18,059 nt of DNA from assembly GCA_016789785.1 (NCBI GenBank), contig JAEUQE010000103.1:8343-26401 (forward strand), given 5' to 3'. The stretch is from Bryobacterales bacterium. Its GTDB lineage: Bacteria; Acidobacteriota; Terriglobia; Bryobacterales; Bryobacteraceae. Made by a program: the position numbers and the translations under genes. Shown here piece by piece: positions 1 to 8,200 of this stretch. The notes under the pieces are model-generated. The model saw only the letters and a program-made list of their open reading frames with translations. It was not told the DNA's origin and did no database searches. Position 1 is the stretch's first letter. Every line of letters starts with the position of its first letter.

Positions 1-2034
1 CGGGTCGAGCATGTAGCGGTACTGATCGATGATCGTGCCATCGGTGCCGCCATCGCCCGAGATCTCGCTGTGACGGTGGAACTCGCCCCGCATCAGCCGC
101 AACTCGCCGGTCTTCGTCTTCATGCGAAATGCACGCATCGTTTGCACCGTCGCGGCTTCCTCTTTGTCGAGAGGATCCATTGCAGCCAGCAGCGGAGTGG
201 GCGCGGCGCTAACTGCCACCGGTTTCGGTGCGGGCTTCAAGGTGAGAGTGTTCACGTACAGATCGTTGTGGTACGGATCTTCCACCGGACCTGCCTGCCG
301 GGCACGAGGACGGATCTGCTGGAACTGCCTCCGGTGATCCGATGACCCGATCACCATCAACTGCCCTCCGGCAAGTGACGCGAGCGCAGGCCGGTTGTCG
401 AGCAGGTTGTCGGAGTGCGCAAGGAAAACCGGGCCCGTCCACTCATTGCCATCGTAGGAAACGACATACTCCGACCACACCGTGCCGATCGGGTTCCACC
501 ACACCGGGTGCGGACTGCGCACCGCAAGCCAGATCCGCCCCGATGCGTCGGCGAGCAGACGAGGCGCCGTGTTTTTGGGTCCCGCGTAGTTCTGTGATGC
601 CCGCGCCGCGGGACGATCCTTCGCTCGATTCGGATCCGGCTTCAGCGTCGGCGCCTTGGTCTGGCGGTTGTCGTCGTCCACGCGTAGGCTGGCCGCACCA
701 GGCAACACATGATCCGGCGACTGAATCAACGCAACCGCGCGGCCGTCCCTCTCGAATCCGCGAATGCGAACGGCGCGCCCCTGGTATAGCGCGATGCCTG
801 TAGTGTCATGCGCGCCGAAGTCCTTGCCCCAACCTTCCGATCCCTCTTCATAGGCGACCCACAAGCGTCCCTGCGGATCGTAGGCCGCCGAAGGATACGC
901 ATTGTAAGTAGCCTCGCCCGCCACCACGAACTCCTTCTGCCACGTGCCGTTGACCGCCGTGCGCGCGAATACGTCGTAATTGCCATTGCGATAGCTGTCG
1001 TAAGCGACCGTCACGCGTCCACTGCCATCCGCGGCGATTGCGGGATTCCATTCATTGCCCGTGCTGGACGACACCGTTGCAGGCGCGCCGAAACGATTGC
1101 CGCTTTGCACCGCCGCAACGACGGTTGCTTTGCCGTTGCGCCATGCCTGCCATGCGACCCATACCTTGCCTTGCGAGTCGGTTGTGGCGACGGGGAAGAC
1201 ATCCGCGCCTGCGGTATTGGTAAGCCGAATTGCCGTACCCGGCTGCGCGTTCGTCACAGGCTTCGCCCATAGATCGAATTCCCCCTTCTCCCCCGCCGGC
1301 CAGAACACCCACACCGTTCTGTTTCCATCCACTGCCACCGCGGGCCGGTACAGGTCGCCACCCGGGGCGGAGATTGCAATCGCGTCGCTCCACTGACCGT
1401 TGCTGAACTTCCGCAACAGAATCTGATCACCAGGCGCGGGTGTGCGATACGCATCGAAGTTTGCAGGCGCTTCCTGCAGGTTCGCGCGCAGTTTGTGATG
1501 ATCGGGATGATGCTTCGATTCCAGGTACGCGAGCCACAGTGTGCCATCCTTGGCCACGGCCGTTGCGGGGTAGTCCTGTTCTTCCGCCGAGTCCGTGAGC
1601 CGCGTGTACGGCGGCACACGATCCACCATCACTCGGTTATTGAGCAACTTCGCTGACTTGCCATAAGGGATCTCATCCAGCCGTATGCTGAACGGGCCTT
1701 GAGTGGTCTTTACTTCCAGTTCCACGGAACCGGCATCCTGATCCATCCACACCACTACGCCATTCGCCACGAGGTTGCGGTTCGCCTGCTGCGCCGCGCC
1801 GAACAGACGTGGTGCGCGGGTCGAGACTCGCCAGGCGTTTCCATCGAGTATCGCGTCATCCGCCTCGAATCGCCATGGTTCGATCGAGGTGACGCGTGCG
1901 CCTCGCGCGGTGACGCTGCCATCCCAACTCGCTGACTCACGATCCGTGAGTCCCATGAGGATGCGCACGCCGACCTTTGATTGTGCCGGCAACAATGAAA
2001 GAGTAACGAAGAGGAGCGAAAGAGTGCGGATCAT
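1..2034 (-). CDS. Exported beta-propeller protein with start of a PHP/CehA-like metallohydrolase domain (partial)
   Basis: The frame is open from an ATG at 2034 to the window edge (678 codons, no stop), so the C-terminus is missing. The N-terminus is a Sec signal peptide (MIRTLSLLFVTLSLLPAQS). Residues about 140-440 carry at least five repeats of the form 'YPA-A-D--G-LWVAY', as in sialidase-like or NHL-type beta-propellers; they are mainly at D/G-x-x-W-V-A positions such as GKVWVAW and GRLWVAY. The last visible 30 residues read GEFHRHSEIS-DGGTDG, with H653 and H655 forming the HxH metal-binding motif that opens PHP/CehA-McbA-type metallohydrolase domains (often annotated near DUF3604). I infer an exported, propeller-fused metal-dependent hydrolase; the substrate is unknown. 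It lies 53 bp downstream of the GCS2-CBS gene but has its own promoter. The start is supported by that promoter and the signal peptide; no Shine-Dalgarno is present. Confidence 0.8.
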   Translation of the reverse strand, partial: MIRTLSLLFVTLSLLPAQSKVGVRILMGLTDRESASWDGSVTARGARVTSIEPWRFEADDAILDGNAWRVSTRAPRLFGAAQQANRNLVANGVVVWMDQDAGSVELEVKTTQGPFSIRLDEIPYGKSAKLLNNRVMVDRVPPYTRLTDSAEEQDYPATAVAKDGTLWLAYLESKHHPDHHKLRANLQEAPANFDAYRTPAPGDQILLRKFSNGQWSDAIAISAPGGDLYRPAVAVDGNRTVWVFWPAGEKGEFDLWAKPVTNAQPGTAIRLTNTAGADVFPVATTDSQGKVWVAWQAWRNGKATVVAAVQSGNRFGAPATVSSSTGNEWNPAIAADGSGRVTVAYDSYRNGNYDVFARTAVNGTWQKEFVVAGEATYNAYPSAAYDPQGRLWVAYEEGSEGWGKDFGAHDTTGIALYQGRAVRIRGFERDGRAVALIQSPDHVLPGAASLRVDDDNRQTKAPTLKPDPNRAKDRPAARASQNYAGPKNTAPRLLADASGRIWLAVRSPHPVWWNPIGTVWSEYVVSYDGNEWTGPVFLAHSDNLLDNRPALASLAGGQLMVIGSSDHRRQFQQIRPRARQAGPVEDPYHNDLYVNTLTLKPAPKPVAVSAAPTPLLAAMDPLDKEEAATVQTMRAFRMKTKTGELRLMRGEFHRHSEISGDGGTDGTIIDQYRYMLDP

Positions 2035-2041
2035 GGCTCGT

Positions 2042-2070
2042 ATTCTATGCGACTCGATCGCCGGTGCCAA
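2042..2070 (-). promoter_or_regulatory. Sigma70-type promoter for the exported propeller/metallohydrolase gene
   Basis: On the minus strand TTGGCA (2065-2070) and TAGAAT (2042-2047) are separated by exactly 17 bp. Each hexamer matches the sigma70 consensus at five of six positions. Only seven bases lie between the -10 hexamer and the ATG at 2034, so transcription would begin at or next to the start codon, giving a leaderless mRNA. This fits the absence of a ribosome binding site. The promoter lies wholly in the short gap after the upstream gene. Confidence 0.6.
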
Positions 2071-2087
2071 CGGGCGGAGTGTGGGGC

Positions 2088-3986
2088 TTACGCCGATGCG
2101 CTCAATGCATCCTCCGCCAGCCGCAAGAAGTCCGACTCCGTCACGATACCGATCAGTTCTCCTGCATCGCTAACCACGGGCAGACAACCCACGTTGTGCG
2201 ACATCATCCTCCGCATCGCATCTACAGCAGGCGTATCCGCTCGTGTCGTGAGTGGGTTCGCCGTCATGATGGAAGCTACCGTCGCAGGCCCTGCGTGAGG
2301 CATCCGGCTTCGATGCGCCAGGCACTGCAGCAAATCACGATGTGACACGATACCCAGCAGGCGGCCAGTCCCGTCTTCCACCGGAACGTGGCGCACGTGA
2401 CGCCATTCCATCAGGTTCGCCGCGAGATCGATGAGATCGTCCGGGCCAACGGTGAACAGATCCGTGGTCATGATGTCGGTCACCGTGGCGTTGCGGAACG
2501 TCTGTACACGAATCTGCGCCGGTGGCCATTCATGAACCGGCCGGTTGCTGTGTTGATTCTGTGCCATCGCCGCAGTCAACGAAGACATCTTCTGTTCACG
2601 GGTCGCCCAGTCCGGCATCGCATCAAGGGAACGCAGCATCCAGGATGCGCCGCTCTGGCTGCGATCCACACGCTCACGGATCAGGCCGAGCATGCGATCG
2701 CGGTCCTCCACCGGCACTCCCGACGCCCGAAGCCCCTCGTCCGCAAGCGGAAGCAGGACCTCGCGAATGAGCGCTGTCACGGGCATCTGCGTTCCGTTTG
2801 CCCACGCCAGTTGTGCGTTCAATCCATGCCTCGCCGCAGCGTGGAAGTTCTCCTTCACATCATCAAAACGGAACTCGCGGCGCGGGCAATCCCGGCCCTC
2901 GGCATGCGCTCGCAGAATGCCAAGCACGAACGCGGCGTTCGCGACTTCATCCGCAATGGACGGCCCTGCAGGCAGCGCGCGAAGCTCGATCCGCAGGTGT
3001 GGCATTCCGTTCCACACTCCATAGCAAGGCCGGTTCCATCGCCACACCGTGCCGTTGTGCAATTTCAACGCCGCCAGTTCCGGCACTTCGCCGCGCTCCC
3101 ACTGGTCGATGGATGTTTCTTCAATGTGCCGCGTGAAGATCACGCGGAAGCGTGCCACATCTTCCCGCAAAACTTCCAGCACCGATTGATTGAGCCAGTT
3201 GTCACCGAAGCAGACTCGGGACGGATGCTCTCTGCGCTGCCGCACGGCCGAGCGTTCATCCACGGAGTGCTGGAACAGCGCGATCCGCGTCTCCTTCCAC
3301 AACCGGTGACCAAGCAAGACTGGCGAGTTCGCAGCCACCGCGACCAGCGGAGCGGTGAGCACCTGTGCCCAGTTGTAGAGCCGGGCGAACTCTTTCGGAG
3401 CGACCTGCAGATGAAGTTGGAAACTGGTGCAGCAAGCTTCCATCATGACGTTGTCGTGCATGACGAATAACTCATCCAGCCCTTTGATGTGAACCTGCAT
3501 CCGGCCGTTGCGCAGCGCGAGCACCGTGCGGTTCAACTCCGCGTAACGGGGCTTCGGCGTGAGGTTCTCCAACGTCAGATCGGAGAGCCGGATGGTCGGC
3601 AGAATGCCCGCAAGCACCACATCGGCGCCGGAGGGTCGCGCCGCCGCACGGGTGATCGAAACCACTTCGTGGATCTCTGCCTCCAACTCGCGGAACGCAT
3701 GGCCGCCGAAGAGGCGGGGAGTGAGATTTGCCTCGAGATTGAAGCGGCTCATCTCGGTGGTGAGCCGTGGATCAGCGGCGTTGCGGAGAACCTCACACGC
3801 AACTGGCGCCGGCCGGTGGTCGCGGTCGATCAGGAACATCTCCTGTTCCGCGCCGATTCTTGTTGTGGAGTCGAATGCGGATGAATCCAGCATCCGTTCC
3901 AATGTCACCAGATCTGCGAGTAGAGCCCGGACGAAGTTGCGCCCTTCCGCACCACCGCCCTGCTCGAGGATATACTGCTCACCCAC
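2088..3986 (-). CDS. GCS2-type carboxylate-amine ligase fused to a CBS domain pair
   Basis: 632 residues from the GTG at 3986. Residues about 20-410 resemble the GCS2 (glutamate-cysteine ligase family 2 / YbdK) fold, an ATP-dependent ligase joining a carboxylate to an amine. The signature IGAEQEMFLID supplies the acidic metal ligands, and later segments such as MMEACCTSFQLHLQV and HLRIELRALPAGPS are typical of the family. Residues about 500-555 and 570-625 are two CBS domains (VTDIMTTDLFTV..., VASIMTANPLTT...), each ending in GIVS/T-D-L; such pairs usually bind adenine nucleotides. The acceptor substrate cannot be read from sequence, so true gamma-glutamylcysteine synthesis is unproven. A TTG at 4031 would add 15 residues but has no Shine-Dalgarno; the GTG at 3986 has a near-perfect one. 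Confidence 0.85.
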   Translation of the reverse strand: MGEQYILEQGGGAEGRNFVRALLADLVTLERMLDSSAFDSTTRIGAEQEMFLIDRDHRPAPVACEVLRNAADPRLTTEMSRFNLEANLTPRLFGGHAFRELEAEIHEVVSITRAAARPSGADVVLAGILPTIRLSDLTLENLTPKPRYAELNRTVLALRNGRMQVHIKGLDELFVMHDNVMMEACCTSFQLHLQVAPKEFARLYNWAQVLTAPLVAVAANSPVLLGHRLWKETRIALFQHSVDERSAVRQRREHPSRVCFGDNWLNQSVLEVLREDVARFRVIFTRHIEETSIDQWERGEVPELAALKLHNGTVWRWNRPCYGVWNGMPHLRIELRALPAGPSIADEVANAAFVLGILRAHAEGRDCPRREFRFDDVKENFHAAARHGLNAQLAWANGTQMPVTALIREVLLPLADEGLRASGVPVEDRDRMLGLIRERVDRSQSGASWMLRSLDAMPDWATREQKMSSLTAAMAQNQHSNRPVHEWPPAQIRVQTFRNATVTDIMTTDLFTVGPDDLIDLAANLMEWRHVRHVPVEDGTGRLLGIVSHRDLLQCLAHRSRMPHAGPATVASIMTANPLTTRADTPAVDAMRRMMSHNVGCLPVVSDAGELIGIVTESDFLRLAEDALSASA

Positions 3987-3991
3987 GGCTG

Positions 3992-3998
3992 CCTCCTC
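3992..3998 (-). promoter_or_regulatory. Shine-Dalgarno deciding the GTG start of the GCS2-CBS gene
   Basis: The minus strand reads GAGGAGG followed by five bases and GTG (3986-3984). This strong ribosome binding site is the reason for placing the start at 3986 rather than at the in-frame TTG at 4031. Confidence 0.65.
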
Positions 3999-4097
3999 GG
4001 TTTGCTCGAATGGTAACCGAAGTCGGAACAAATTGAAAGGAAAAACTGTGAAAGACCGAGAGACGGCGTTGCGCTCGTCTGGAATTGTTGAGAAAGT

Positions 4098-4130
4098 CTA
4101 CAGCTTGGAGGCTGTGTAGCTCTTCGCTAC
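4098..4130 (-). other. Two overlapping, mutually exclusive hairpins between genes
   Basis: Arm GTAGC (4116-4120) pairs with GCTAC (4126-4130) around a 5-base loop. Arm CTACAGC (4098-4104) pairs with GCTGTGTAG (4111-4119) with a 2-base bulge. Both use 4116-4119, so only one can form at a time. They lie just downstream of the mannonate-dehydratase stop and upstream of the GCS2-CBS gene, and no T-run follows on the minus strand. They may help end the upstream transcript or control the downstream gene, or be chance. Confidence 0.25.
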
Positions 4131-4159
4131 CTCAATTGGAGCGCCGCTTCGTCTCCGCT

Positions 4160-5242
4160 CTACGTCCGCACTTCTGTGTTTACTGCCTGGATGAGGGCGC
4201 GCAGATAACCGTAGCCGAATGCGAATGCCTGCAACCCCTTTGGATCATCGGAGTGGTGCGGCATGTGATCGGGGCAGATCGAGCCCGCGAACTGCGTGTC
4301 GCGAAGAATGCGCATGATCTCGAAGAAGTCCATCTCGCCTTCGTCGGGAAACACTTCCTCGAATTGATTCAGCCGCCCGCGGATGTTGCGCATGTGGATC
4401 TGATAGATCTTGCCGCGCTGCCCGAGATACTCGACAATCGGCGGCACGTCTCGGGCCGGATCCTTCGTCCCTTCCGCCACAGTTCCCAGGCAAAGCTGAA
4501 AGCCGTTGTATGGGCTCTCCACTACCGCCTCGTATCGCTTGATCGCATCGAGGATCGAGGGCGAATCCCAGTTGTCCGCGCCCTGATAACCGAATGGCAA
4601 CCCTGGCGGGTCGTAGGGGTGGCACGCAAGCTTGACCTTATGCTGCGCGGCTACCGGCACAATCTTGCGGAGGAAGAACGTGATTCGCTCCCAGTAATCA
4701 TCGTGGGTCACACGCCCTGACTTGCCGGTTGGCAGATCCTTCCAGTTCTCCTCCAGACGGAACCCGTTGTACACCACGTTGCCGCGCCCCGTTGTCTTCT
4801 GATTCCTCCGGATGGGGATCACGGTCCAGTGATAGGTGATCACCTTCACGCCGATCTTCGATGCCTTTTCTACATTGCCTGCAATGATCTCGATCTCGCG
4901 ATCACGGTCAGGGCCTGGACGCATCGTGATGTACTCGGCGTCCATGCGAAGCGCCTCGAGTTGCACGCCCATGCGGTCACAATTTTCCCGCATGCGATGC
5001 AACTCATCCGCATCCCATCCCTCGGGACGCCGCCGCATCTGCGCCGTGAGATGAGTGACGCCGTGACGAAGGTTGTATTCGAGATTCTGTTTTGACGTGA
5101 TGTGATCGCCGGCGACGCTGTGGTAGTCACCGCCAACGTGCATCAGCGTGTTCTTCCGTGTTGTGCGTTTTGATTGCGCGGCTGCCGCTGTGCTCGCGAG
5201 AGCGGCAACCGCGAAGTTCTTTGCAAGATCCCGTCGCTGCAT
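4160..5242 (-). CDS. Tat-exported UxuA-like mannonate dehydratase
   Basis: 360 residues. UxuA enzymes dehydrate D-mannonate to 2-keto-3-deoxy-D-gluconate in hexuronate breakdown. The TIM-barrel signatures are present in order: CHPYDPPG (H208), GFQLCLGT (C251), QIHMRNIRG (H283), F-E-VFPDEGEMDF, and SICPDHMPHH (D325). These two His, one Cys and one Asp correspond to the metal ligands known for UxuA. The family's usual 'HPDDPP' reads HPYDPP here, a possible specificity change. Unlike E. coli UxuA (394 residues, cytoplasmic), this protein starts with a twin-arginine signal (QRRDLAKNF, then an Ala-rich stretch to AAAQSK), so it is probably exported folded. It starts 17 bp after the TonB-receptor stop in the same orientation, implying one transcript. 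No Shine-Dalgarno is seen. A different xylose-isomerase-like TIM-barrel activity on a related sugar acid is the main alternative. Confidence 0.8.
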   Translation of the reverse strand: MQRRDLAKNFAVAALASTAAAAQSKRTTRKNTLMHVGGDYHSVAGDHITSKQNLEYNLRHGVTHLTAQMRRRPEGWDADELHRMRENCDRMGVQLEALRMDAEYITMRPGPDRDREIEIIAGNVEKASKIGVKVITYHWTVIPIRRNQKTTGRGNVVYNGFRLEENWKDLPTGKSGRVTHDDYWERITFFLRKIVPVAAQHKVKLACHPYDPPGLPFGYQGADNWDSPSILDAIKRYEAVVESPYNGFQLCLGTVAEGTKDPARDVPPIVEYLGQRGKIYQIHMRNIRGRLNQFEEVFPDEGEMDFFEIMRILRDTQFAGSICPDHMPHHSDDPKGLQAFAFGYGYLRALIQAVNTEVRT

Positions 5243-5253
5243 GCTGGCGACGG

Positions 5254-5283
5254 ATTCTATCAGAAGTACAGTTTCAAGCCCAA
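5254..5283 (-). promoter_or_regulatory. Weak candidate internal promoter for the mannonate dehydratase gene
   Basis: TAGAAT (5254-5259) lies 11 bases before the ATG at 5242, and TTGGGC (5278-5283) sits 18 bp further upstream inside the 3' end of the receptor gene. The -10 is good and the -35 poor (three of six). It could give some independent, nearly leaderless expression in an operon whose second gene has no ribosome binding site. Confidence 0.25.
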
Positions 5284-8200
5284 CTGCATACGCCGAGGCT
5301 CGTTCAACTGCCCTTGCACGCGGCCGAAATTCGGGTCCTGGACATTCGTGCTGCCCGTTCCCGGCCGGAACCGGTTAAACATGTTGAACATCTCCCAGCG
5401 GAAATCCAGGCGGATTCCCTCGCGGATGGGGAACGACTTCGCAAGCGAATAGTTCTCGTTCAGATTCCAGCGCTGTCTCGCCTTCGGGTTATGCCGTGTC
5501 ATGTTGCCCGCGCGATCGATTGGCTGGGGTCCGAAAAAGGCCGCCGGTTGAAAGAACCGGTCGGCGCCCTTCCAGTCCGGGTTCTTGGTGTCCGCGATCC
5601 AGCCCTCATGTGTAGTCACCGTCGCCGCGCTTCGCCCATTGAAGAGAATTCCTCCGAGAGCCGCGCTGTTGCCGAGTCCCAGCGGATAGCCGCTTGCATA
5701 GAAGTGGCTTCCTGCCAGCCGCCAGTTGCCTAACACCCAGGACGCTGGGCCGCGTGTCAGCCACTGCTTCCCCTTGCCGAACGGCAACTCCCAGATGTAG
5801 GTCATCTTGATGTTGTGCGTCAGGTCAAATTCGCCGATCGATTTCTCCAGCCGGCGGTTGTAGTGGTCGAGCGTGCCATTGTCGGGGTTGTAGCCATCCG
5901 CATCCGTGATCAGCTTCGAGAACACATAGGAGCCCTGCATGGTGATTCCGCTCGAATAGCGCTTGTCGAGCTTGATCACCCACGAGTGATAACTCGAATG
6001 GCCGCTCTTGTCTCCCGCGCCCGCGGCCGTGTTGATATCGCGGAATTGCGGGAATGGCCGCAACGCCTGGGCCACGCTGACGGAGGCGCACGTCGCGCTG
6101 AACTGGCAGTTGATGTCCTGATAAGGCCGCCGCAATCCCGCTGCCTGCGCGGCCGGCGAATCAATGCTCGACGCGAGCAGGTTGCGCCCATACCGTTCCA
6201 GTGCGCTGAACGGAAGCTGGTTGTAGCGCTTCAAGCCAGCCACCAGAAACGCACCGATGGTGGCGTTGTAGTTGGTTTCAAGCACCAGCGAGTTGCTCAA
6301 CTGGCGTTGAACCGAGAGTGTCCACTGATAGTTCTCCGGCAGCCGTACCGCCTCGCCGTCCCAGAAGGCGGGGCTCGCACCGTTTGAGAAAGTGGGATCG
6401 ATCACGGGTGGCTTGGTGTATGGCGGCAGACCCTGATCATAGAGGAAGATCGGCGTGACGCCGTTATCGAGACTCGACGCCGAGAACACCAGTGTGGATC
6501 CTTCAAAGTGCGCACTGCCGGTGATTGTCTTCGCGACACCGAATGTTCGCCCCGCACTGGCCCGAATCACCGTCTTCGAATCGAGCGCATAGGCGAGGCC
6601 GAAGCGAGGTCCGATTCCTCCAAACCAGCCATCGGCGAGAGCCCGCCGGTTCTCACGTCCGGGACCGAAGCCCGCGAAGCGCAGCGCCCCGGGACGCCCT
6701 TCGGCGCGGGCGTTTGGCAGCAGCGGATCAAGATCGCTCCACTTGTCGGTTTGCTCGAGTGGAGGCAGCGTGAACTCGTAACGCACACCGAAGTTCAACG
6801 TCAGCTTCGGAGTCAGCTTGAAATCGTCCTGGATATAGAACGCGTGACTGCGCCACTGTTGACCCACGAAACGGTCATTCTCCGTACCGCCCGTGTAGCC
6901 TTGGCCCAACAGGAAGGACGCAAATCCATTGCCTCCGCCGGTATTGAGGTTGTTATCATTCGGCACGCTTGTTGAGCGGCGGTCACCGCGCACCAGACCG
7001 CCGATGGTCTGCTGGCCGAAACCGTTGTAGTGGATGCGCTCCCACAGATAGCCTGCCTTAAAGGTGTGCTTGCCCTTCGTGATGGTGACGTCGTCGCCGA
7101 ACGAGAACACAAAGTTCTCGGAGCCGTCGTAGGCGCGTGCGACCCACGTATTGTAATCGGAAAACTCCGCGATCAGCAGGTTTCGATTGCAGTCCCAGGC
7201 GCCTTTCAAACAGATCCCTTTCTGCTCCCATCCTCCGTCGAGTGTGGATGCGAAGTGCACGTCGCGCATCAGGTTCAGCCCGCCGAACATGTGGTTCACG
7301 ATCGTCGGTGTAATCACTTTGTCGTAGGTGCCGCGATACACATCGCTCTTCTGCCTGTCCACGCGGTTCTCATTCAGCGGACCAGGCAGGCCGGGAAACC
7401 CTTCGGGTCCTGGAACGCGATCGTGCAATGCGTAGTTGTAGAGGAAACTCGCGCGATCATTCTGCCCGATATTGTGATCGATCTTGACGCTGTACTTCGT
7501 CCACGGGTCGAGTGCCGTGCCCACGTTGTTGATGTAGTTGTTGCGCACGTAGTCGCTGGTGCCTGGAGCCGCGCCGTTGTTCGGCTTGAGAAAGTCTTTC
7601 ACGAGATTGGCGTAGTTGCGCGAGATGCCTGCAAACCGGCTTTGAGGAATCAGATTGCCCGCAAATGGCGTTCTCACGAAACCCGATCCCGCGGGATTCG
7701 CTCGCGTCGTGGAAGGATCGTAGATGGGAAGCTGCCGGTTGTTGGCGTCCACCCAGTTGGTGAAGTCGCCGTTGAACATCTCCGGAGTTGGAATGCTGAA
7801 GCGTCCGCTGCCCGCGCCGATGCGATTGCGGAACCACTCGCCCGCTCCAAAGAAGAAGGTGCGGTTCCTGCCGTTGTACAGCTTCGGAATCAACACCGGG
7901 CCGCCGACGCTCCATCCGAAATCGTGCTGTTTGTATTTGCCTTTGCGGTCTTCGAAGAATCGCCGTGAATCGAGTGCGTCGTTGCGCAGGAATTCGTAGA
8001 GCGTGCCGTGGAGGTCGTTCGTCCCCGACTTCGAACTGAACGTCATCATTCCGCCTTGTGCGCGGCCGTACTCCGCCTTGAAGCCGTTGGTCTCCACTGC
8101 GAACTCGGTGATCGCATCCACCGACGGCGTGTTGACGTTGGTCCATTGCACCGAGTTGAACCGGCCCGTCAATACGGAAATGCCATCCAGCGTTGCGCCG

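Noticed and set aside
2388..3470. Long open frame on the plus strand (360 codons)
   Set aside because: It is antisense to the GCS2-CBS gene, which has clear domain motifs and a strong ribosome binding site. The plus-strand product is Arg/His-rich with no recognisable motif, as expected for a shadow frame in high-GC DNA.
7030..7968. Plus-strand open frame of 312 codons within the receptor region
   Set aside because: Antisense to the TonB-dependent receptor barrel; no motif or ribosome binding site.
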